NCBI RefSeq assembly: GCF_017498065.1
Contig: NZ_JAGDFX010000017.1
Span: forward strand, 1 to 64,000
Length of the DNA: 64,000 bases
Reading direction: 5' to 3'
DNA from: Oceanisphaera pacifica
Lineage (GTDB): Bacteria > Pseudomonadota > Gammaproteobacteria > Enterobacterales > Aeromonadaceae
This document shows positions 1 to 10,189 of the stretch, piece after piece. Each line of letters opens with the position of its first letter. Position 1 is the first letter of the stretch. The notes under the pieces are model-generated. The model had not been told where the DNA came from. It was given only the letters and a program-made list of their open reading frames with translations, and ran no database searches. Both the position numbers and the translations under genes were made by a program.

Positions 1-34
1 GGGTAATACCCGAAACTGGGAAGTGACGGGAGCT

Positions 35-202
35 GTCTCGCTCAATCCCTGTAAACTCGAGGAAATGGAGCGAAATAAAATGGCTGCTTAGACAGTCTTA
101 TTTGGACAACTGGGTTGAGTCTCGCTCAATCCCTGTAAACTCGAGGAAATGGAGCGAAATAAAATGGCTGCTTAGACAGTCTTATTTGGACAACTGGGTT
201 GA
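35..202. repeat. 84-bp perfect tandem duplication
   Basis: Two adjacent identical 84-bp copies lie at 35-118 and 119-202. Each starts GTCTCGCTCAATCC and ends GGACAACTGGGTTGA. Inside each copy TCGCTC and GAGCGA form a loose inverted repeat around a CTCGAG site. The right edge of the second copy is exactly where the neighbouring minus-strand reading frame stops resembling its family, so the duplication probably marks a rearrangement junction. I could not assign it to a known insertion sequence. Confidence 0.9.
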
Positions 203-573
203 AAATCACCGATCCTCTGGAGTTTTTCAGGGAGCAAATGGTCGTCTGACAATCCGGTTCTACTTTTTTCTGGGTTGGGAAAATAGTCTTCAAAAGTTAC
301 GTAATCTGCTTCCCAGCCTGTCGGCCCAGCGACATGCTCCATATCCTCCGAATTCATGTGTGACTGGCGAAACATTATCGTTTCGCATCCCTGACACTGG
401 ATAATTTGGTACTCGTTGTCCCACCCGTAAATCAGTGTCTCTTCGGTCTCCTCTCGCCCTGACAGATCGATGCTCGCCAGCACTTTGTGTTTGGTGCTTC
501 TTTTGCACTCACCGCAAGGAGCATCAACGATATTGTTCAAGGTTTTGTCTTTTTCTAATGTGACTCTGGGCAT
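172..573 (-). pseudogene. Truncated DUF4145-type protein (N-terminal zinc-ribbon part only)
   Basis: The 133-residue frame starts at an ATG preceded by AAGGATC at good spacing. It has two cysteine pairs, CGEC at residues 20-23 and CQGC at 60-63, with YQIIQCQGCE between strands, as in the N-terminal zinc-ribbon part of DUF4145 proteins. It then reads through a YFPNP and LPEKLQRI segment typical of the linker. After LQRI the frame runs 12 residues into the 84-bp duplication and stops. The usual C-terminal helical DUF4145 domain is missing, so I read it as a broken gene. DUF4145 domains are often found in accessory or defence-associated loci; the function here is unknown. Confidence 0.6.
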
Positions 574-1017
574 GAACTGATCCTTGTATAACAGCTAATT
601 AAGCGACAAATGACATCTATGCAGAATGCGCTTATTTTTTGCCAAACATAGACACCCTCATTAAAAAACCAATATTATCAACACCTTACAGCCAAACAAA
701 AGTGGCACATCGATAATTAAGCGACAACTGTCGTTTTTTGCGAAAAATGGTCGTTCGCTTATTTATTTTTATCCACATCAACTATTTCATACTTTTCAGT
801 ACTTTATAAGCCTTTAAGCTACAAAATTACGGAGTTTTACGACAACTGTCGTATAACTCCATTTTCGTTAGGCAATGGCGGTAATATCAGCCTGCTCACA
901 GATAAACGCACTGGGGATGAGTTTTCTTGTAAGGTGTTACACAGTAAGATGTTTTTTATTAATCTAATAGTTAACTGACGCTGTAACGCTGCCTAACGGG
1001 CTGGATAAGAAAGGGAT
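574..1017. other. Gene-free region rich in short inverted and direct repeats
   Basis: No credible gene is visible. TAATTAAGCGACAA occurs at 596-609 and 714-727, each followed 20-30 bases later by CGCTTATTT (629-637, 756-764), so each unit is an imperfect inverted repeat. CGACAACTGTCG occurs at 722-733 and again inside the 2-nt-spaced palindrome ACGACAACTGTCGT at 839-852. CGTTAGGCA at 866-874 is the exact inverse of TGCCTAACG at 990-998. Together with the truncated gene alongside, this looks like the remains of a recombination site or a small mobile element. Confidence 0.6.
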
Positions 1018-1022
1018 ATGTG

Positions 1023-3059
1023 ATGAAGAAGCTGGCCAAATTCCTACTGGTGTTGGTGCTGGTACTGTTACTGGCCGGCTGGCTGTTGCTGAGTGTATTT
1101 GATGCTAACCAGCTAAAAAAGCCGGTATTGGGCTGGCTAAACGAACACGCTGAGCTCGACCTAACAGTCGGCAACCTAGAGTTTAATCCGCTGCACCCTT
1201 ATACCTTGCTGGCGGAAGATGTGCAGTTAGGTGATTGGTTTAGCGCGGGGCAGGTATATGTGCAGTTGGCGCATTTTTCGCCGCTGTCTAATAACACCCG
1301 CATTGCCGCGCTTGATGTTATTGATGCCCAGTTACAGCTCGATAAGGCCGGTGATATTGCACTGCCGAGTAATTTAGCCAATATTCGTATCGATGAATTT
1401 ACCAGCAAAAACCTAAGCGTTAGCTGGCAAGATTGGCAGGCAAAAGGGGCAGATGTCACCTTAACAAATTGGCAGCCTCGCCTTGATAGCCATTGGCAAT
1501 GGTGGTCAGACACACAAATAAAGGGCCAGTTACGTCAACTCACGCATCCTCACTTTGCCATGGCACAAATGAGCTTTCATGGTCAGGTAGCCGATCAGCA
1601 GTTACAGCTGGCACGGATACAAAGCCGTTTGTTTGATGGGCTATTGGATGCGGCGTTAACGCTGGATGCTCAACAACAAGCACTGACCTTAACCGATGCC
1701 TCTTTTAGCCGTAATCGGCTGCAGCTTGAGCAGTTACCGCTCTGGGGTTCTCATTGGCGTGTGCAGCTTAATCGCGCAACATTTTCTGATATTAGTATTA
1801 CCAGCCCACAGTTAACGAGTAATGGCATTAACGGTGAGCTTCGTTATCTTGAGTGGCAAGCTGGCGGTTTGCCTGAAGCTCGGGGGCACTGGCAAGCTGA
1901 TGAAGCCGTACTCGATTGGTTACGCCTAGGCAAGCACCAAGGCGAGCTACTCAGTAGCCGCAATAAATTGGGGTTAAGCTTAACGGGGCAAGCTTATGAG
2001 GGCACCTTTAACAGCGAGCTAAGTTGGACTCCGGCACAAGCACGCTTAGACATAGACTCGCTGCAACTGGCAGATAATAAGCTGATTTGGCAGCCTGAGC
2101 TATATTGGCCCAGCCCAGATGTGCGCTTGCATAAGTTAAATGCCAGCCAAGTTGAGTTGTTATCGTTAGATGCTGAGTTACCACTGTCTATTTTAGGCGC
2201 CAATGTATTTGTAACCGACTTGGCTCGCTCTGCTGGGCAGTGGCGTCCGTTAAGTGAGCAAGCCCGATTAGAGGCCAGCTGGAATGAAGTAGCGTTTAAC
2301 AGCATAGTGGCGCGTCACGGGCACACCAAAGCACGCTTAGATGATACCCAATTGACGGTTGAGCAGCTAACCACTGAGATATTAGAAGGTAAGCTGTCGA
2401 TGCAAGGAGAGATCAGCCGTTATGCGCCTTATGTGGGGCAATTACAGCTGGCAGCACAAGCGCTAGATATACGGCCGCTGTATCGTTGGCAACAAGGTGA
2501 GCATGAGTTTTCTGGCATGATCGATCTTAATGGCAACTTACAGGGTGCATTAGCACAAACTGAAACCTGGCAGGGGCAGCTGGCAATAACAGGCCAAGAT
2601 GTGTTTATTGAAAAAGTAGGGCTAGATAGCTGGCTTAAGGCGCGATTAGCCGAAGATTATCGACAAGTGCGCCAAGTAGACCCCGCACTCGCCGCATTAG
2701 ATTTAAACCAAGGCGATGCCTTTATTTATCAGATGCAACTGGCAGGCCCCATCAACCAAGGCCGTTGGCAGTTAGATGGCAGCGCACTACAAAGTGTTCG
2801 CCACTTATTGGCCTTGCGCGGTCAGTTAGACTTTGCCGGTGCTTGGCAGCTGGAGCTCGGCGCCATTAACGACAGTGGTTGTAGAGAGTTGGCCATTGCG
2901 CTAACCAAAACATGGCGCGCGCCGCAGCTTAGCCTGCATCAACCCAAACTCGCTACCCCTTGCACGCCTTGGTATCGCGGTGACATCCCCTACCCTAAGG
3001 CAGGTTTGTCTGGCCCGCTTATTGATGCAGTACGAAAACTTAACTCCACTCACCCCTAG
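1023..3059 (+). CDS. AsmA family protein
   Basis: A protein of about 678 residues with an N-terminal membrane anchor (residues about 6-26, a leucine/valine-rich stretch after MKK) and a long beta-rich body. AsmA-like signatures are visible: PVLGWLNEHAELDLTVG, HPYTLLAEDV near the N-terminus and YPKAGLSGPLI near the end. AsmA-like proteins are anchored in the inner membrane and reach toward the outer membrane; relatives act in phospholipid transport and envelope homeostasis. The start could be GTG at 1020 or ATG at 1023; AAGGGAT at 1011-1016 fits the ATG better. The gene is convergent with the yiiD-like gene, only one base apart. The exact member of the family cannot be named. Confidence 0.8.
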   Translation: MKKLAKFLLVLVLVLLLAGWLLLSVFDANQLKKPVLGWLNEHAELDLTVGNLEFNPLHPYTLLAEDVQLGDWFSAGQVYVQLAHFSPLSNNTRIAALDVIDAQLQLDKAGDIALPSNLANIRIDEFTSKNLSVSWQDWQAKGADVTLTNWQPRLDSHWQWWSDTQIKGQLRQLTHPHFAMAQMSFHGQVADQQLQLARIQSRLFDGLLDAALTLDAQQQALTLTDASFSRNRLQLEQLPLWGSHWRVQLNRATFSDISITSPQLTSNGINGELRYLEWQAGGLPEARGHWQADEAVLDWLRLGKHQGELLSSRNKLGLSLTGQAYEGTFNSELSWTPAQARLDIDSLQLADNKLIWQPELYWPSPDVRLHKLNASQVELLSLDAELPLSILGANVFVTDLARSAGQWRPLSEQARLEASWNEVAFNSIVARHGHTKARLDDTQLTVEQLTTEILEGKLSMQGEISRYAPYVGQLQLAAQALDIRPLYRWQQGEHEFSGMIDLNGNLQGALAQTETWQGQLAITGQDVFIEKVGLDSWLKARLAEDYRQVRQVDPALAALDLNQGDAFIYQMQLAGPINQGRWQLDGSALQSVRHLLALRGQLDFAGAWQLELGAINDSGCRELAIALTKTWRAPQLSLHQPKLATPCTPWYRGDIPYPKAGLSGPLIDAVRKLNSTHP

Positions 3060-3060
3060 G

Positions 3061-3951
3061 CTAGTGGGGCATAATAACGTAGCGACCGTTGAAAACGGCG
3101 GCTTTTTGCTCACCGCTGTACAGGGTTACTTGTAAGTCAATGCGTACCCGCTTACCGAGCTGCAAAGGCAGTAGTTGCTCTCGTAATCGGCCCTGCACTT
3201 CGGCGTTGGGTTCATCCCAAATGGGAGTTAAGTATTTAATATCGCCTTGGCCCTGCACTATGTCGCCAGTTAACCCAAATTCTTGCATTTGTAACCAAAT
3301 TAGTCCCCAACCCGTTAATACACATTGGCTATAAATGCTGCCGGCAAACATAGACTCATGCAAATTAAGGTTGGCTGTAAGGTTGGCTTTGGTTTTAAAA
3401 CGACTGCCAGTGTATTGAATAATGCGAATGCCCATTTTCTCGCTAATAGGAATACGCCTATGCCACTGGCTTTGTAGCTCGTCACACAGCTCTGAACAGT
3501 GGCGAATTTGATGAATAGAGGTAAGGGCTTTAATCATTTGCCGGTGGGGTATTTTACCAAAACTAATCGGCCCCTCGCCCACCACAGTAAAACCACAACG
3601 GCTGTAAAATGCTACCGCTTCTTCACGGGCATTCATCACCAAGCGGCGGGCACTTTGCTGGCGTGCAACCTGCTCTAATGCTTGCACCATACGCGTACCT
3701 AAGCCTAAATCTCGGCACTCTGGCACCACGGCCATAAAACGAATTTGCGCTTCATCGCCGCTCATATACAGGCGCCCTACCGCCACTAGTTTATTTGAGC
3801 TATCCACCATCATACGATGATGGGCATACTCATCAAATTCATCTCGCTCAGATCCCTCGGGCTGTTGCCAAGGCTTGCGTAGTAGCTGCCAGCGTAGATG
3901 ATAATAAGACTTTAGCTCCGCGTCCGTTTGCGGGGTTACCACGCGATACAT
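3061..3951 (-). CDS. yiiD: YiiD-like bifunctional GNAT acetyltransferase / hotdog thioesterase-fold protein
   Basis: A 296-residue protein. The N-terminal half is a GNAT domain with the acetyl-CoA loop RDLGLGTRM at about 80-88 and a MNAREEAVAFYSRCGF motif. The C-terminal half (about 150-296) matches the YiiD_C hotdog domain, including NLNLHESMFAGSIYSQCVLTGWG. In E. coli the gene also follows dtd. E. coli YiiD has been reported as a malonyl-ACP decarboxylase (MadA) that helps start fatty-acid synthesis; that role is carried over from the literature and is not visible in the sequence. Confidence 0.85.
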   Translation of the reverse strand: MYRVVTPQTDAELKSYYHLRWQLLRKPWQQPEGSERDEFDEYAHHRMMVDSSNKLVAVGRLYMSGDEAQIRFMAVVPECRDLGLGTRMVQALEQVARQQSARRLVMNAREEAVAFYSRCGFTVVGEGPISFGKIPHRQMIKALTSIHQIRHCSELCDELQSQWHRRIPISEKMGIRIIQYTGSRFKTKANLTANLNLHESMFAGSIYSQCVLTGWGLIWLQMQEFGLTGDIVQGQGDIKYLTPIWDEPNAEVQGRLREQLLPLQLGKRVRIDLQVTLYSGEQKAAVFNGRYVIMPH

Positions 3952-4007
3952 GGCCTGCTCCTAATAATTTGGTAAAGGTAAACCAAGCGGATAAAGAGCA
4001 AACTCCC

Positions 4008-4445
4008 TTACGCCTGCAACCAAAAAGTGACGGGGCCGTCGTTGACTAAGCTCACTTGCATATCTGCAGCAAAGCGACCCGTTGCGGTAGTAATGCCTGA
4101 CGCTTGGGCTGCGCTTACAAAGTAGTCATACCAAGTTTCAGCCTCAGCAGGAGAGCCTGCGCTAGAAAAGCTGGGCCGCAAGCCGCTGTTGGTATCGGCG
4201 GCCAACGTAAACTGCGACACCACCAATAAACTGCCACCCACTTGTTGCACATTCAGGTTCATTTTATCGGCATCATCTGCAAACACCCGATAGCCCAATA
4301 CTTTACGCAATAGCTTATCAGCATTGTCTTTGGTGTCATTACGCTCAACGCCCAAAAAGACTAATAAACCTGGGCCAATGGCCCCTACCGTGTCTGCGCC
4401 AACCACAACCGATGCCGAACTCACACGTTGAATTAGTGCAATCAT
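4008..4445 (-). CDS. dtd: D-aminoacyl-tRNA deacylase
   Basis: The product is 145 residues, the usual Dtd length. It hydrolyses D-aminoacyl-tRNA (for example D-Tyr-tRNA) and so proofreads chirality in the cytoplasm. Both family motifs are intact: SQFTL at residues 77-81 and the gatekeeper NDGPVT at 135-140. The ATG at 4445 overlaps the stop of pip by four bases, so the two genes are translationally coupled. The order yihY-(pip)-dtd-yiiD matches E. coli except for the inserted pip. Confidence 0.97.
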   Translation of the reverse strand: MIALIQRVSSASVVVGADTVGAIGPGLLVFLGVERNDTKDNADKLLRKVLGYRVFADDADKMNLNVQQVGGSLLVVSQFTLAADTNSGLRPSFSSAGSPAEAETWYDYFVSAAQASGITTATGRFAADMQVSLVNDGPVTFWLQA

Positions 4446-5401
4446 AACTGAGCTAACTCCTTGGCCATGTGATCGGTAACTTTCACTAGGGCATCTATCA
4501 TAGGGGGTTCAAAGGCTGAGTGCCCAGCACCGGGCACAATATGTAGCGTTAACTCCGGCCAATGGGCCGCCAGCTCGGTGGCCGCAGCCGGCTTACAAAT
4601 GGCATCGTAGCGCCCGTGCACTAATACAGCGGGTATGTTGCGCAGTGCGTTTATCTGGCGAATAATGTGATTCTCTTCAATAAAGCACTGATGAATAAAG
4701 TAATGGCTTTCAATTCTTGCTAGGGCTAATGCCCCATGTACTTCGCCATAATATTCTTGCGCATCGGCCCTTGGCAATAAGGTAGAAATACGTCCCTCCC
4801 AAATCGCCCACGCACGCGCAGCATTAAGTCGCGCCAGCTCGTTGCTACTGGTAAGCAGGCGATAATAATGACTGAGCAAGTGACGCGTATCGCCTTCTAG
4901 TGGCGCAATAAAGTCTTGATAATAATCGGGGAATAATTGCGCCGCACCACCATCGGGCTGATATAACCAGCGCAAGTCTTGCTGACGCGCTAAGAAAAGC
5001 CCACGCAGTACTAATGCGCGCACTCGCTCGGCATGTTCAATGGCGTAACACAGTGCCAAGGTAGAGCCCCAAGAGCCGCCAAACACGAGCCAAGACTCAA
5101 CGCCTAATAGCTCACGGATCTGCTCAATATCAGCAATTAAGGCCTGGGTATGGTTATCAGCTAAGTCAGCATGGGGCTTAGATTGCCCCGCACCGCGCTG
5201 ATCAAACAAAATAATACGATAGCTTTCTGGATCAAAAAACCGACGATGCTGCTCACTAATGCCTGCTCCTGGCCCGCCATGGAGCACTATCACCGGAATA
5301 CCCAAGGGGTTACCACACTCTTCTATATACAACTGGTGGCGATCACTGACCGTCAGCCAATGCTGATTATAATAACCAATGCTGGGATATAAGGTGCGCA
5401 T
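4442..5401 (-). CDS. pip: Proline iminopeptidase
   Basis: A 319-residue alpha/beta-hydrolase of peptidase family S33, which removes N-terminal proline from peptides in the cytoplasm. HGGPGAG at 41-47 is the oxyanion-hole motif. GGSWGS at 108-113 carries the nucleophile Ser110. [10 protein letters not shown] holds the likely catalytic Asp and GAGHSAFEP near the C-terminus the His. The start ATG shares one base with the stop of yihY upstream, and the stop overlaps dtd, so it sits in a tight operon. It separates yihY from dtd, which are neighbours in E. coli. Confidence 0.93.
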   Translation of the reverse strand: MRTLYPSIGYYNQHWLTVSDRHQLYIEECGNPLGIPVIVLHGGPGAGISEQHRRFFDPESYRIILFDQRGAGQSKPHADLADNHTQALIADIEQIRELLGVESWLVFGGSWGSTLALCYAIEHAERVRALVLRGLFLARQQDLRWLYQPDGGAAQLFPDYYQDFIAPLEGDTRHLLSHYYRLLTSSNELARLNAARAWAIWEGRISTLLPRADAQEYYGEVHGALALARIESHYFIHQCFIEENHIIRQINALRNIPAVLVHGRYDAICKPAAATELAAHWPELTLHIVPGAGHSAFEPPMIDALVKVTDHMAKELAQL

Positions 5402-6300
5402 TAGCTTATCTCCTCTTCGGCATCGGGGTTAACGTCTTCAAAGCGTTTGCCTCTTAGGCTTTCGTACTCCCCTAAACCAGCGGTAATTTCAGCCCCTAAT
5501 AAGGCCACCATCCAGCTTAAATATACCCACACAAAAATGATAGGTATGGTGGCCAAGGTACCGTAAATCGCCTCGTACGAGGGAAACTTCACAATGTAAA
5601 AGGCAAAGCCTCGCTTAGCGATTTCAAAAAGTAAGCCTGCCACTAAGGCGCCACAAACTGCGTGACTAAACTTCACGCGGGTATTCGGCACTACCATGTA
5701 AAACGCAATAAACATTATGGTAGATAAAATAAAAGGGAACAAAGATAACAAATGCCCCCCTAGCCCCAATACGTCATTCTCAAACAACCGTATACTGGTA
5801 ACGTAAGAGGTAATTGCCAAACTTGCACCCACCAAAATAGGCCCTAAGGTCAATATCATCCAATAGGTTGCAAAGGCCACCGATACTCGCCGCTTTTGGC
5901 TCACTCGCCAAATATAATTAAAGTTTTGATCAATCGCAGAGATTAATAACATGGCGGTAAACGCCAGCGCCACTACCCCCACCGCCGTGGTTTTAGAGGC
6001 ATTATCCACAAAGCTCTGAATTTTAGTTTGCACCACATCGCCTGCCGCCGGCACAAAATTGGTAAACACAAACTGTTGAATGGTGTCTCTTAGCTCGGCA
6101 AACATCGGAAACGCCGACATCATGGCAAAAATAACGGCCAGCATGGGTACTAAAGACAGCAAGGTGATATAGGCTAAATAACCTGCGGTTATTTTTAGCC
6201 GATCATCTTTTACACGCTGTAACAAAAAACGTGAAAAGCTCCCACCATGCTCCCGTATGAAATACAGCCGATGAGTAAGCTGTGCAAGTATCTGCTTCAT
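5401..6300 (-). CDS. yihY: YihY/BrkB family inner-membrane protein
   Basis: About 299 residues with six hydrophobic segments and the family motifs [17 protein letters not shown] and [19 protein letters not shown]. The family was once labelled ribonuclease BN; that assignment was withdrawn, and its role (possibly transport) is unsettled. I chose the ATG at 6300 (MKQILAQL), which has AAGAGAG just upstream, over the in-frame start 11 codons earlier. The C-terminus is acidic ([10 protein letters not shown]). It lies downstream of typA on the same strand, beyond a terminator. Confidence 0.9.
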   Translation of the reverse strand: MKQILAQLTHRLYFIREHGGSFSRFLLQRVKDDRLKITAGYLAYITLLSLVPMLAVIFAMMSAFPMFAELRDTIQQFVFTNFVPAAGDVVQTKIQSFVDNASKTTAVGVVALAFTAMLLISAIDQNFNYIWRVSQKRRVSVAFATYWMILTLGPILVGASLAITSYVTSIRLFENDVLGLGGHLLSLFPFILSTIMFIAFYMVVPNTRVKFSHAVCGALVAGLLFEIAKRGFAFYIVKFPSYEAIYGTLATIPIIFVWVYLSWMVALLGAEITAGLGEYESLRGKRFEDVNPDAEEEIS

Positions 6301-6402
6301 AACGCTCTCTTTTTTATCCCTAAATATTATCATTGTGGCAAATTACCCCACCACAGCGCCAGTCGGATATCACTTACCCTGCAACTTGCCTCACAAAGAT
6401 AT

Positions 6403-6431
6403 AAAAAAGGGTGCCCTTAGGCACCCTTTTT
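6403..6431 (-). terminator. Rho-independent terminator after typA
   Basis: AAAAAGGGTGCC, TTAG and GGCACCCTTTTT form a strong hairpin flanked by A and T tracts, 18 bases past the typA stop. It should work in either direction. Confidence 0.9.
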
Positions 6432-6449
6432 AGCAAATGTCAGTCGCAA

Positions 6450-8276
6450 TTAACTGCGACCGGCACGCTTACGTTCGTTTTCAGTTAAGTGACGCTTACG
6501 AATACGCAAGAATTGTGGCGTAACTTCTACCAACTCGTCATCATCAATAAACTCTAACGCTTGCTCTAGTGTCATCTTGATCGGTGGCACTAAGGTTAGG
6601 GCTTCATCGGTACCAGAAGCACGTACGTTGGTTAACTGCTTACCTTTAATACAGTTAACGGTCAGGTCGTTGGCGCGGCTATGAATACCAATCACCATGC
6701 CTTCGTACACTTCGGTGGCGTGATCAATAAACAGGCGGCCACGGTCTTGCATATTAAACAGTGAGTAAGCCGATGCTTTACCTTTACTGTTAGAAATTAA
6801 TACGCCGTTAGTACGAGAGCCAATTTCACCGCCTTTATGTGGACCATAATGGTCGAAGCTGTGGTTCATTAAACCAGAGCCTGAGGTCAGCGTCATAAAC
6901 TCGGTTTGAAAACCAATAAGACCACGAGCAGGAATGATAAAGTCGATGCGAACACGGCCTTTACCATCGGGAACCATATCGGTCATTTCACCTTTACGCT
7001 CGCCCAACTTCTCCATAATGGAGCCTTGGCTTTCTTCTTCAATATCAACCGTTAAGGTCTCAAAAGGTTCTAGCTTAACGCCATTTTCTTCTTTTAAGAT
7101 AACTTCTGGGCGAGATACTGCCAGCTCGAAGCCTTCACGGCGCATGTTTTCAATCAAAATGCCTAGGTGTAATTCACCACGGCCAGATACACGGAACTTA
7201 TCGGGATCTGAACCTTGCTCAACGCGCAATGCTACGTTGTGCACCAGCTCAGAGTTTAAGCGCTCCATGATATTACGAGAGGTTACATACTTGCCGTCTA
7301 GACCAGCAAAAGGTGAGTTGTTCACCTGAAAGGTCATGGTTACGGTAGGCTCATCAACCGACAACGGTGGCAAGGCTTCTACTTCACCTTGAGCACAAAC
7401 AGTGTCAGAGATTTTTAGCTCACCTAAACCAGTAATAGCCACAATGTCACCGGCAGAGCCTTCACCTGAATCGGTACGCTCCAGCCCTAAGTAACCCATT
7501 ACTTGGCCTACTTTACCGTTACGAGTACTACCATCAGCCCCAATCACAGTCACTTGCTGGTTGGTTTTAACGGTACCGCGCTTAATACGACCAATACCAA
7601 TAACGCCAACATAAGAAGAGTAGTCTAATTGAGAAATCTGCATTTGCAGTGAACCATTAGGATCGGCATCCGGTACTGGCACTTGCTCAACGATGGTTTT
7701 AAATAAGGTGGTCATATCTGGTTCAGGTGCATCAACGTCAAGCGTTGCCCAACCGTTAATGCCAGAAGCATAAATAACTTGGAAGTCTAACTGGTCGTCA
7801 GTTGCACCTAAGTTATCAAACAAATCAAACACTTGGTCTAGTACCCAGTCTGGACGAGCACCAGGCTTGTCTACTTTGTTGATAACAACAATCGGCTTTA
7901 GGCCTTGAGCAAAAGCTTTTTGGGTTACAAAGCGCGTTTGTGGCATCGGGCCTTCTTGGGCATCAACCAGCAATAATACTGAGTCGACCATAGACATAAC
8001 ACGTTCCACTTCACCACCAAAGTCGGCGTGTCCTGGGGTGTCTACTATGTTGATGCGGTATTCTTGATTTTCAGGGGACGTCCAGCGGATAGCGGTGTTT
8101 TTGGCAAGAATGGTAATGCCGCGCTCCCGCTCTATGTCGTTGGAGTCCATGACTCTGTCTTCCGCTTCGCCGCGGCTTTCTAGCGTACCAGACTGCTGCA
8201 GCAGCTTGTCTACCAAGGTGGTTTTACCATGGTCAACGTGAGCGATGATTGCGATATTACGTAGGTTATCTAACAT
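6450..8276 (-). CDS. typA: Translational GTPase TypA/BipA
   Basis: The 608-residue product is the normal BipA length. G1 is AHVDHGKTT (12-20), G3 is [12 protein letters not shown] and G4 is NKVD. These are followed by EF-G-like domains II, III and V and the BipA-specific C-terminal domain ending in [10 protein letters not shown]. BipA binds the ribosome and assists 50S assembly and stress or cold adaptation. The gene is divergent from glnA, as in E. coli. The 385-base gap between them carries glnA control sequences. Confidence 0.98.
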   Translation of the reverse strand: MLDNLRNIAIIAHVDHGKTTLVDKLLQQSGTLESRGEAEDRVMDSNDIERERGITILAKNTAIRWTSPENQEYRINIVDTPGHADFGGEVERVMSMVDSVLLLVDAQEGPMPQTRFVTQKAFAQGLKPIVVINKVDKPGARPDWVLDQVFDLFDNLGATDDQLDFQVIYASGINGWATLDVDAPEPDMTTLFKTIVEQVPVPDADPNGSLQMQISQLDYSSYVGVIGIGRIKRGTVKTNQQVTVIGADGSTRNGKVGQVMGYLGLERTDSGEGSAGDIVAITGLGELKISDTVCAQGEVEALPPLSVDEPTVTMTFQVNNSPFAGLDGKYVTSRNIMERLNSELVHNVALRVEQGSDPDKFRVSGRGELHLGILIENMRREGFELAVSRPEVILKEENGVKLEPFETLTVDIEEESQGSIMEKLGERKGEMTDMVPDGKGRVRIDFIIPARGLIGFQTEFMTLTSGSGLMNHSFDHYGPHKGGEIGSRTNGVLISNSKGKASAYSLFNMQDRGRLFIDHATEVYEGMVIGIHSRANDLTVNCIKGKQLTNVRASGTDEALTLVPPIKMTLEQALEFIDDDELVEVTPQFLRIRKRHLTENERKRAGRS

Positions 8277-8440
8277 TCCTGCCTCAAAATACTGGGGGTG
8301 GATAATAAATCGTCGGCTATTTTACTCGCCTAGCACGGATCTACCTAGAAGTATCGAAAATAACTGCAAGCGAGCTTTTCAAGTGCCGCCGAATGCACCA
8401 TGATAACTGGGTATAACAACTCAATACTTCTAGCATGGAC

Positions 8441-8455
8441 TGGCGAACTTAATGC
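8441..8455 (+). promoter_or_regulatory. Candidate sigma-54 promoter upstream of glnA
   Basis: TGGCGAACTTAATGC has the GG and GC pairs exactly ten bases apart, as sigma-54 (RpoN) -24/-12 elements require, though it departs from TGGCAC-N5-TTGC at several positions. It lies about 205 bases before the glnA start. An NtrC-like half site, TGCACCA, is at 8394-8400. This fits nitrogen control of glnA but is only a pattern match. The rest of the 8277-8661 gap shows nothing else I can name. Confidence 0.4.
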
Positions 8456-8661
8456 GTACCCAAAACGGCTTGGTGTTTCAAAAATCAAACTGAATGTCAT
8501 GCGCGCCAGCATTTAACAATGTGACAGAGATTTCGCTTTGTTGTGGTTATTTTCTAATTTGTGCTTTAAATTTCGTGTAGTTTTATCGCTGGCAACTGAT
8601 GGGGCGCTTGTTCCAACCCCTCATCAAACCATAAAATGATTATTTTTGGAGGTCGAAATCC

Positions 8662-10071
8662 ATGTCAATAGACAACGTAATGGACATGATAAAGGAATAT
8701 GAGGTCAAATTCATCGATCTGCGCTTTACCGATATAAAAGGTAAAGAGCAGCACATCAGTTTTCCTGCAGGTCAGGTCGATGAAGACTTCTTTGAAGAAG
8801 GCAAAATGTTCGACGGCTCGTCCATGACCGCCTGGAAAACCATTCATGAGTCCGACATGGTATTAATGCCCGACCCAAGCAGCGCCGTGCTAGATCCCTT
8901 TACTGAAGATGTCACCTTAAATATTCGCTGCGACATTCTAGAACCCAACACTATGCAGGGCTACGACCGTGACCCACGTTCAATTGCTCGCCGCTCAGAA
9001 GAATACCTAGTGGCCAGTGGTATTGCCGATAGTGTGCTAATTGGCCCAGAGCCCGAATTCTTTTTATTCGACGATGTACGTTTTCATACCGATATGTCGG
9101 GTAGTTTCTTTAAAATTGATGACATAGAAGCTAAATGGAACTCAGGCCGAGAGTATGAAGGTGGCAACAAAGGTCACAGACCCGGCGTAAAAGGCGGTTA
9201 CTTCCCGGTAGCGCCTACCGATTCATCACAAGATATTCGTGCCGCCATGTGCTTGGTGATGGAAGAAATGGGCTTAGTGGTTGAAGCGCATCACCATGAA
9301 GTGGCCACCGCAGGTCAAAATGAAATTGCCTGTAAGTTTAATACACTAACCTTAAAAGCCGATGAAATTCAGGTGTATAAGTATGTGGTGCATAACGTTG
9401 CCCATGCCTTTGATAAAACCGCTACCTTTATGCCTAAGCCATTAGTGGGCGATAATGGCTCGGGTATGCACGTACATCAGTCGTTAGTTAAAAATGGCGA
9501 AAACTTATTTGCCGGTGACTTATATGGCGGTTTGTCTGAAATGGCGCTGTTCTACATTGGCGGTATTATCAAGCATGCTCGCGCACTTAATGCCATTACC
9601 AACCCTTCAACTAACTCCTATAAGCGTTTGGTACCCGGCTTTGAAGCGCCAGTGATGTTGGCTTACTCAGCCCGTAACCGCTCGGCGTCTATTCGTATTC
9701 CTTTGGTGAGCTCTCCTAAAGCGCGCCGTATTGAAACGCGCTTCCCTGATCCAGCCGCTAACCCTTATTTGTGTTTTGCCGCCCTACTGATGGCTGGCTT
9801 AGATGGTATTCAAAATAAAATCCACCCTGGCGATGCCATGGATAAGGATTTATACGACTTGCCAGCAGAGGAAGCCGCCGAAATTCCAACGGTCGCCGTG
9901 TCGTTAGATAATGCGTTGGATTGTTTAGATGCCGATCGCGAGTTTTTAACTCGTGGTGGGGTGTTTAGTGACGAGTTTATTGATGCCTTTATCAAGTATA
10001 AGCGTGCAGAAGCCGAAACCATTAATATGGCGACTCACCCGCTAGAGTACGATCTTTACTACTCGATTTAA
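8662..10071 (+). CDS. glnA: Glutamine synthetase type I (GSI-beta)
   Basis: A 469-residue glutamine synthetase, forming glutamine from glutamate, ammonia and ATP as a cytoplasmic dodecamer. Visible motifs include [40 protein letters not shown] and the adenylylation loop [10 protein letters not shown] with Tyr398. The Tyr indicates control by GlnE adenylylation, typical of the GSI-beta type. TTTGGAGG at 8645-8652 is a good ribosome site. In enterobacteria ntrB and ntrC follow glnA; here the next gene is an unrelated one on the opposite strand. Confidence 0.98.
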   Translation: MSIDNVMDMIKEYEVKFIDLRFTDIKGKEQHISFPAGQVDEDFFEEGKMFDGSSMTAWKTIHESDMVLMPDPSSAVLDPFTEDVTLNIRCDILEPNTMQGYDRDPRSIARRSEEYLVASGIADSVLIGPEPEFFLFDDVRFHTDMSGSFFKIDDIEAKWNSGREYEGGNKGHRPGVKGGYFPVAPTDSSQDIRAAMCLVMEEMGLVVEAHHHEVATAGQNEIACKFNTLTLKADEIQVYKYVVHNVAHAFDKTATFMPKPLVGDNGSGMHVHQSLVKNGENLFAGDLYGGLSEMALFYIGGIIKHARALNAITNPSTNSYKRLVPGFEAPVMLAYSARNRSASIRIPLVSSPKARRIETRFPDPAANPYLCFAALLMAGLDGIQNKIHPGDAMDKDLYDLPAEEAAEIPTVAVSLDNALDCLDADREFLTRGGVFSDEFIDAFIKYKRAEAETINMATHPLEYDLYYSI

Positions 10072-10092
10072 GCTTATAATAGAGCTGTAAGC

Positions 10093-10134
10093 CGTCAGCT
10101 ATCAGCTATCAGCTATCAGCTATCAGCGGTCAGT
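10093..10134. repeat. AGCTATC heptad array (dispersed repeat family 1)
   Basis: Four tandem copies of AGCTATC are followed by AGCGGTC, and preceded by CTGTAAGCCGTC. Related 7-8-mers occur in other gaps of this window, at about 13922, 31128, 47283, 49530, 49663, 51828, 54785 and 54855. Confidence 0.8.
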
Positions 10135-10140
10135 TAAACA

Positions 10141-10170
10141 AACCCCGAGCCTGTAAGCTCGGGGTTTTTC
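10141..10170 (+). terminator. Rho-independent terminator after glnA
   Basis: ACCCCGAGC and GCTCGGGGT pair over a CTGTAA loop and run into TTTTTC. It lies between convergent glnA and the DUF2955 gene. Confidence 0.92.
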
Positions 10171-10189
10171 TTTGTACGGTGCCTGTTCA

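Noticed and set aside
102-404. Plus-strand frame with a 28-residue repeat across the 84-bp duplication
   Set aside because: It is open only because the duplication keeps frame; it has no family likeness and opposes a better-supported minus-strand gene.
866-998. Integron attC site suggested by GTTAGGC and GCCTAAC
   Set aside because: The two boxes are in the wrong order for one attC, and no simple/conserved L boxes or integrase were found.
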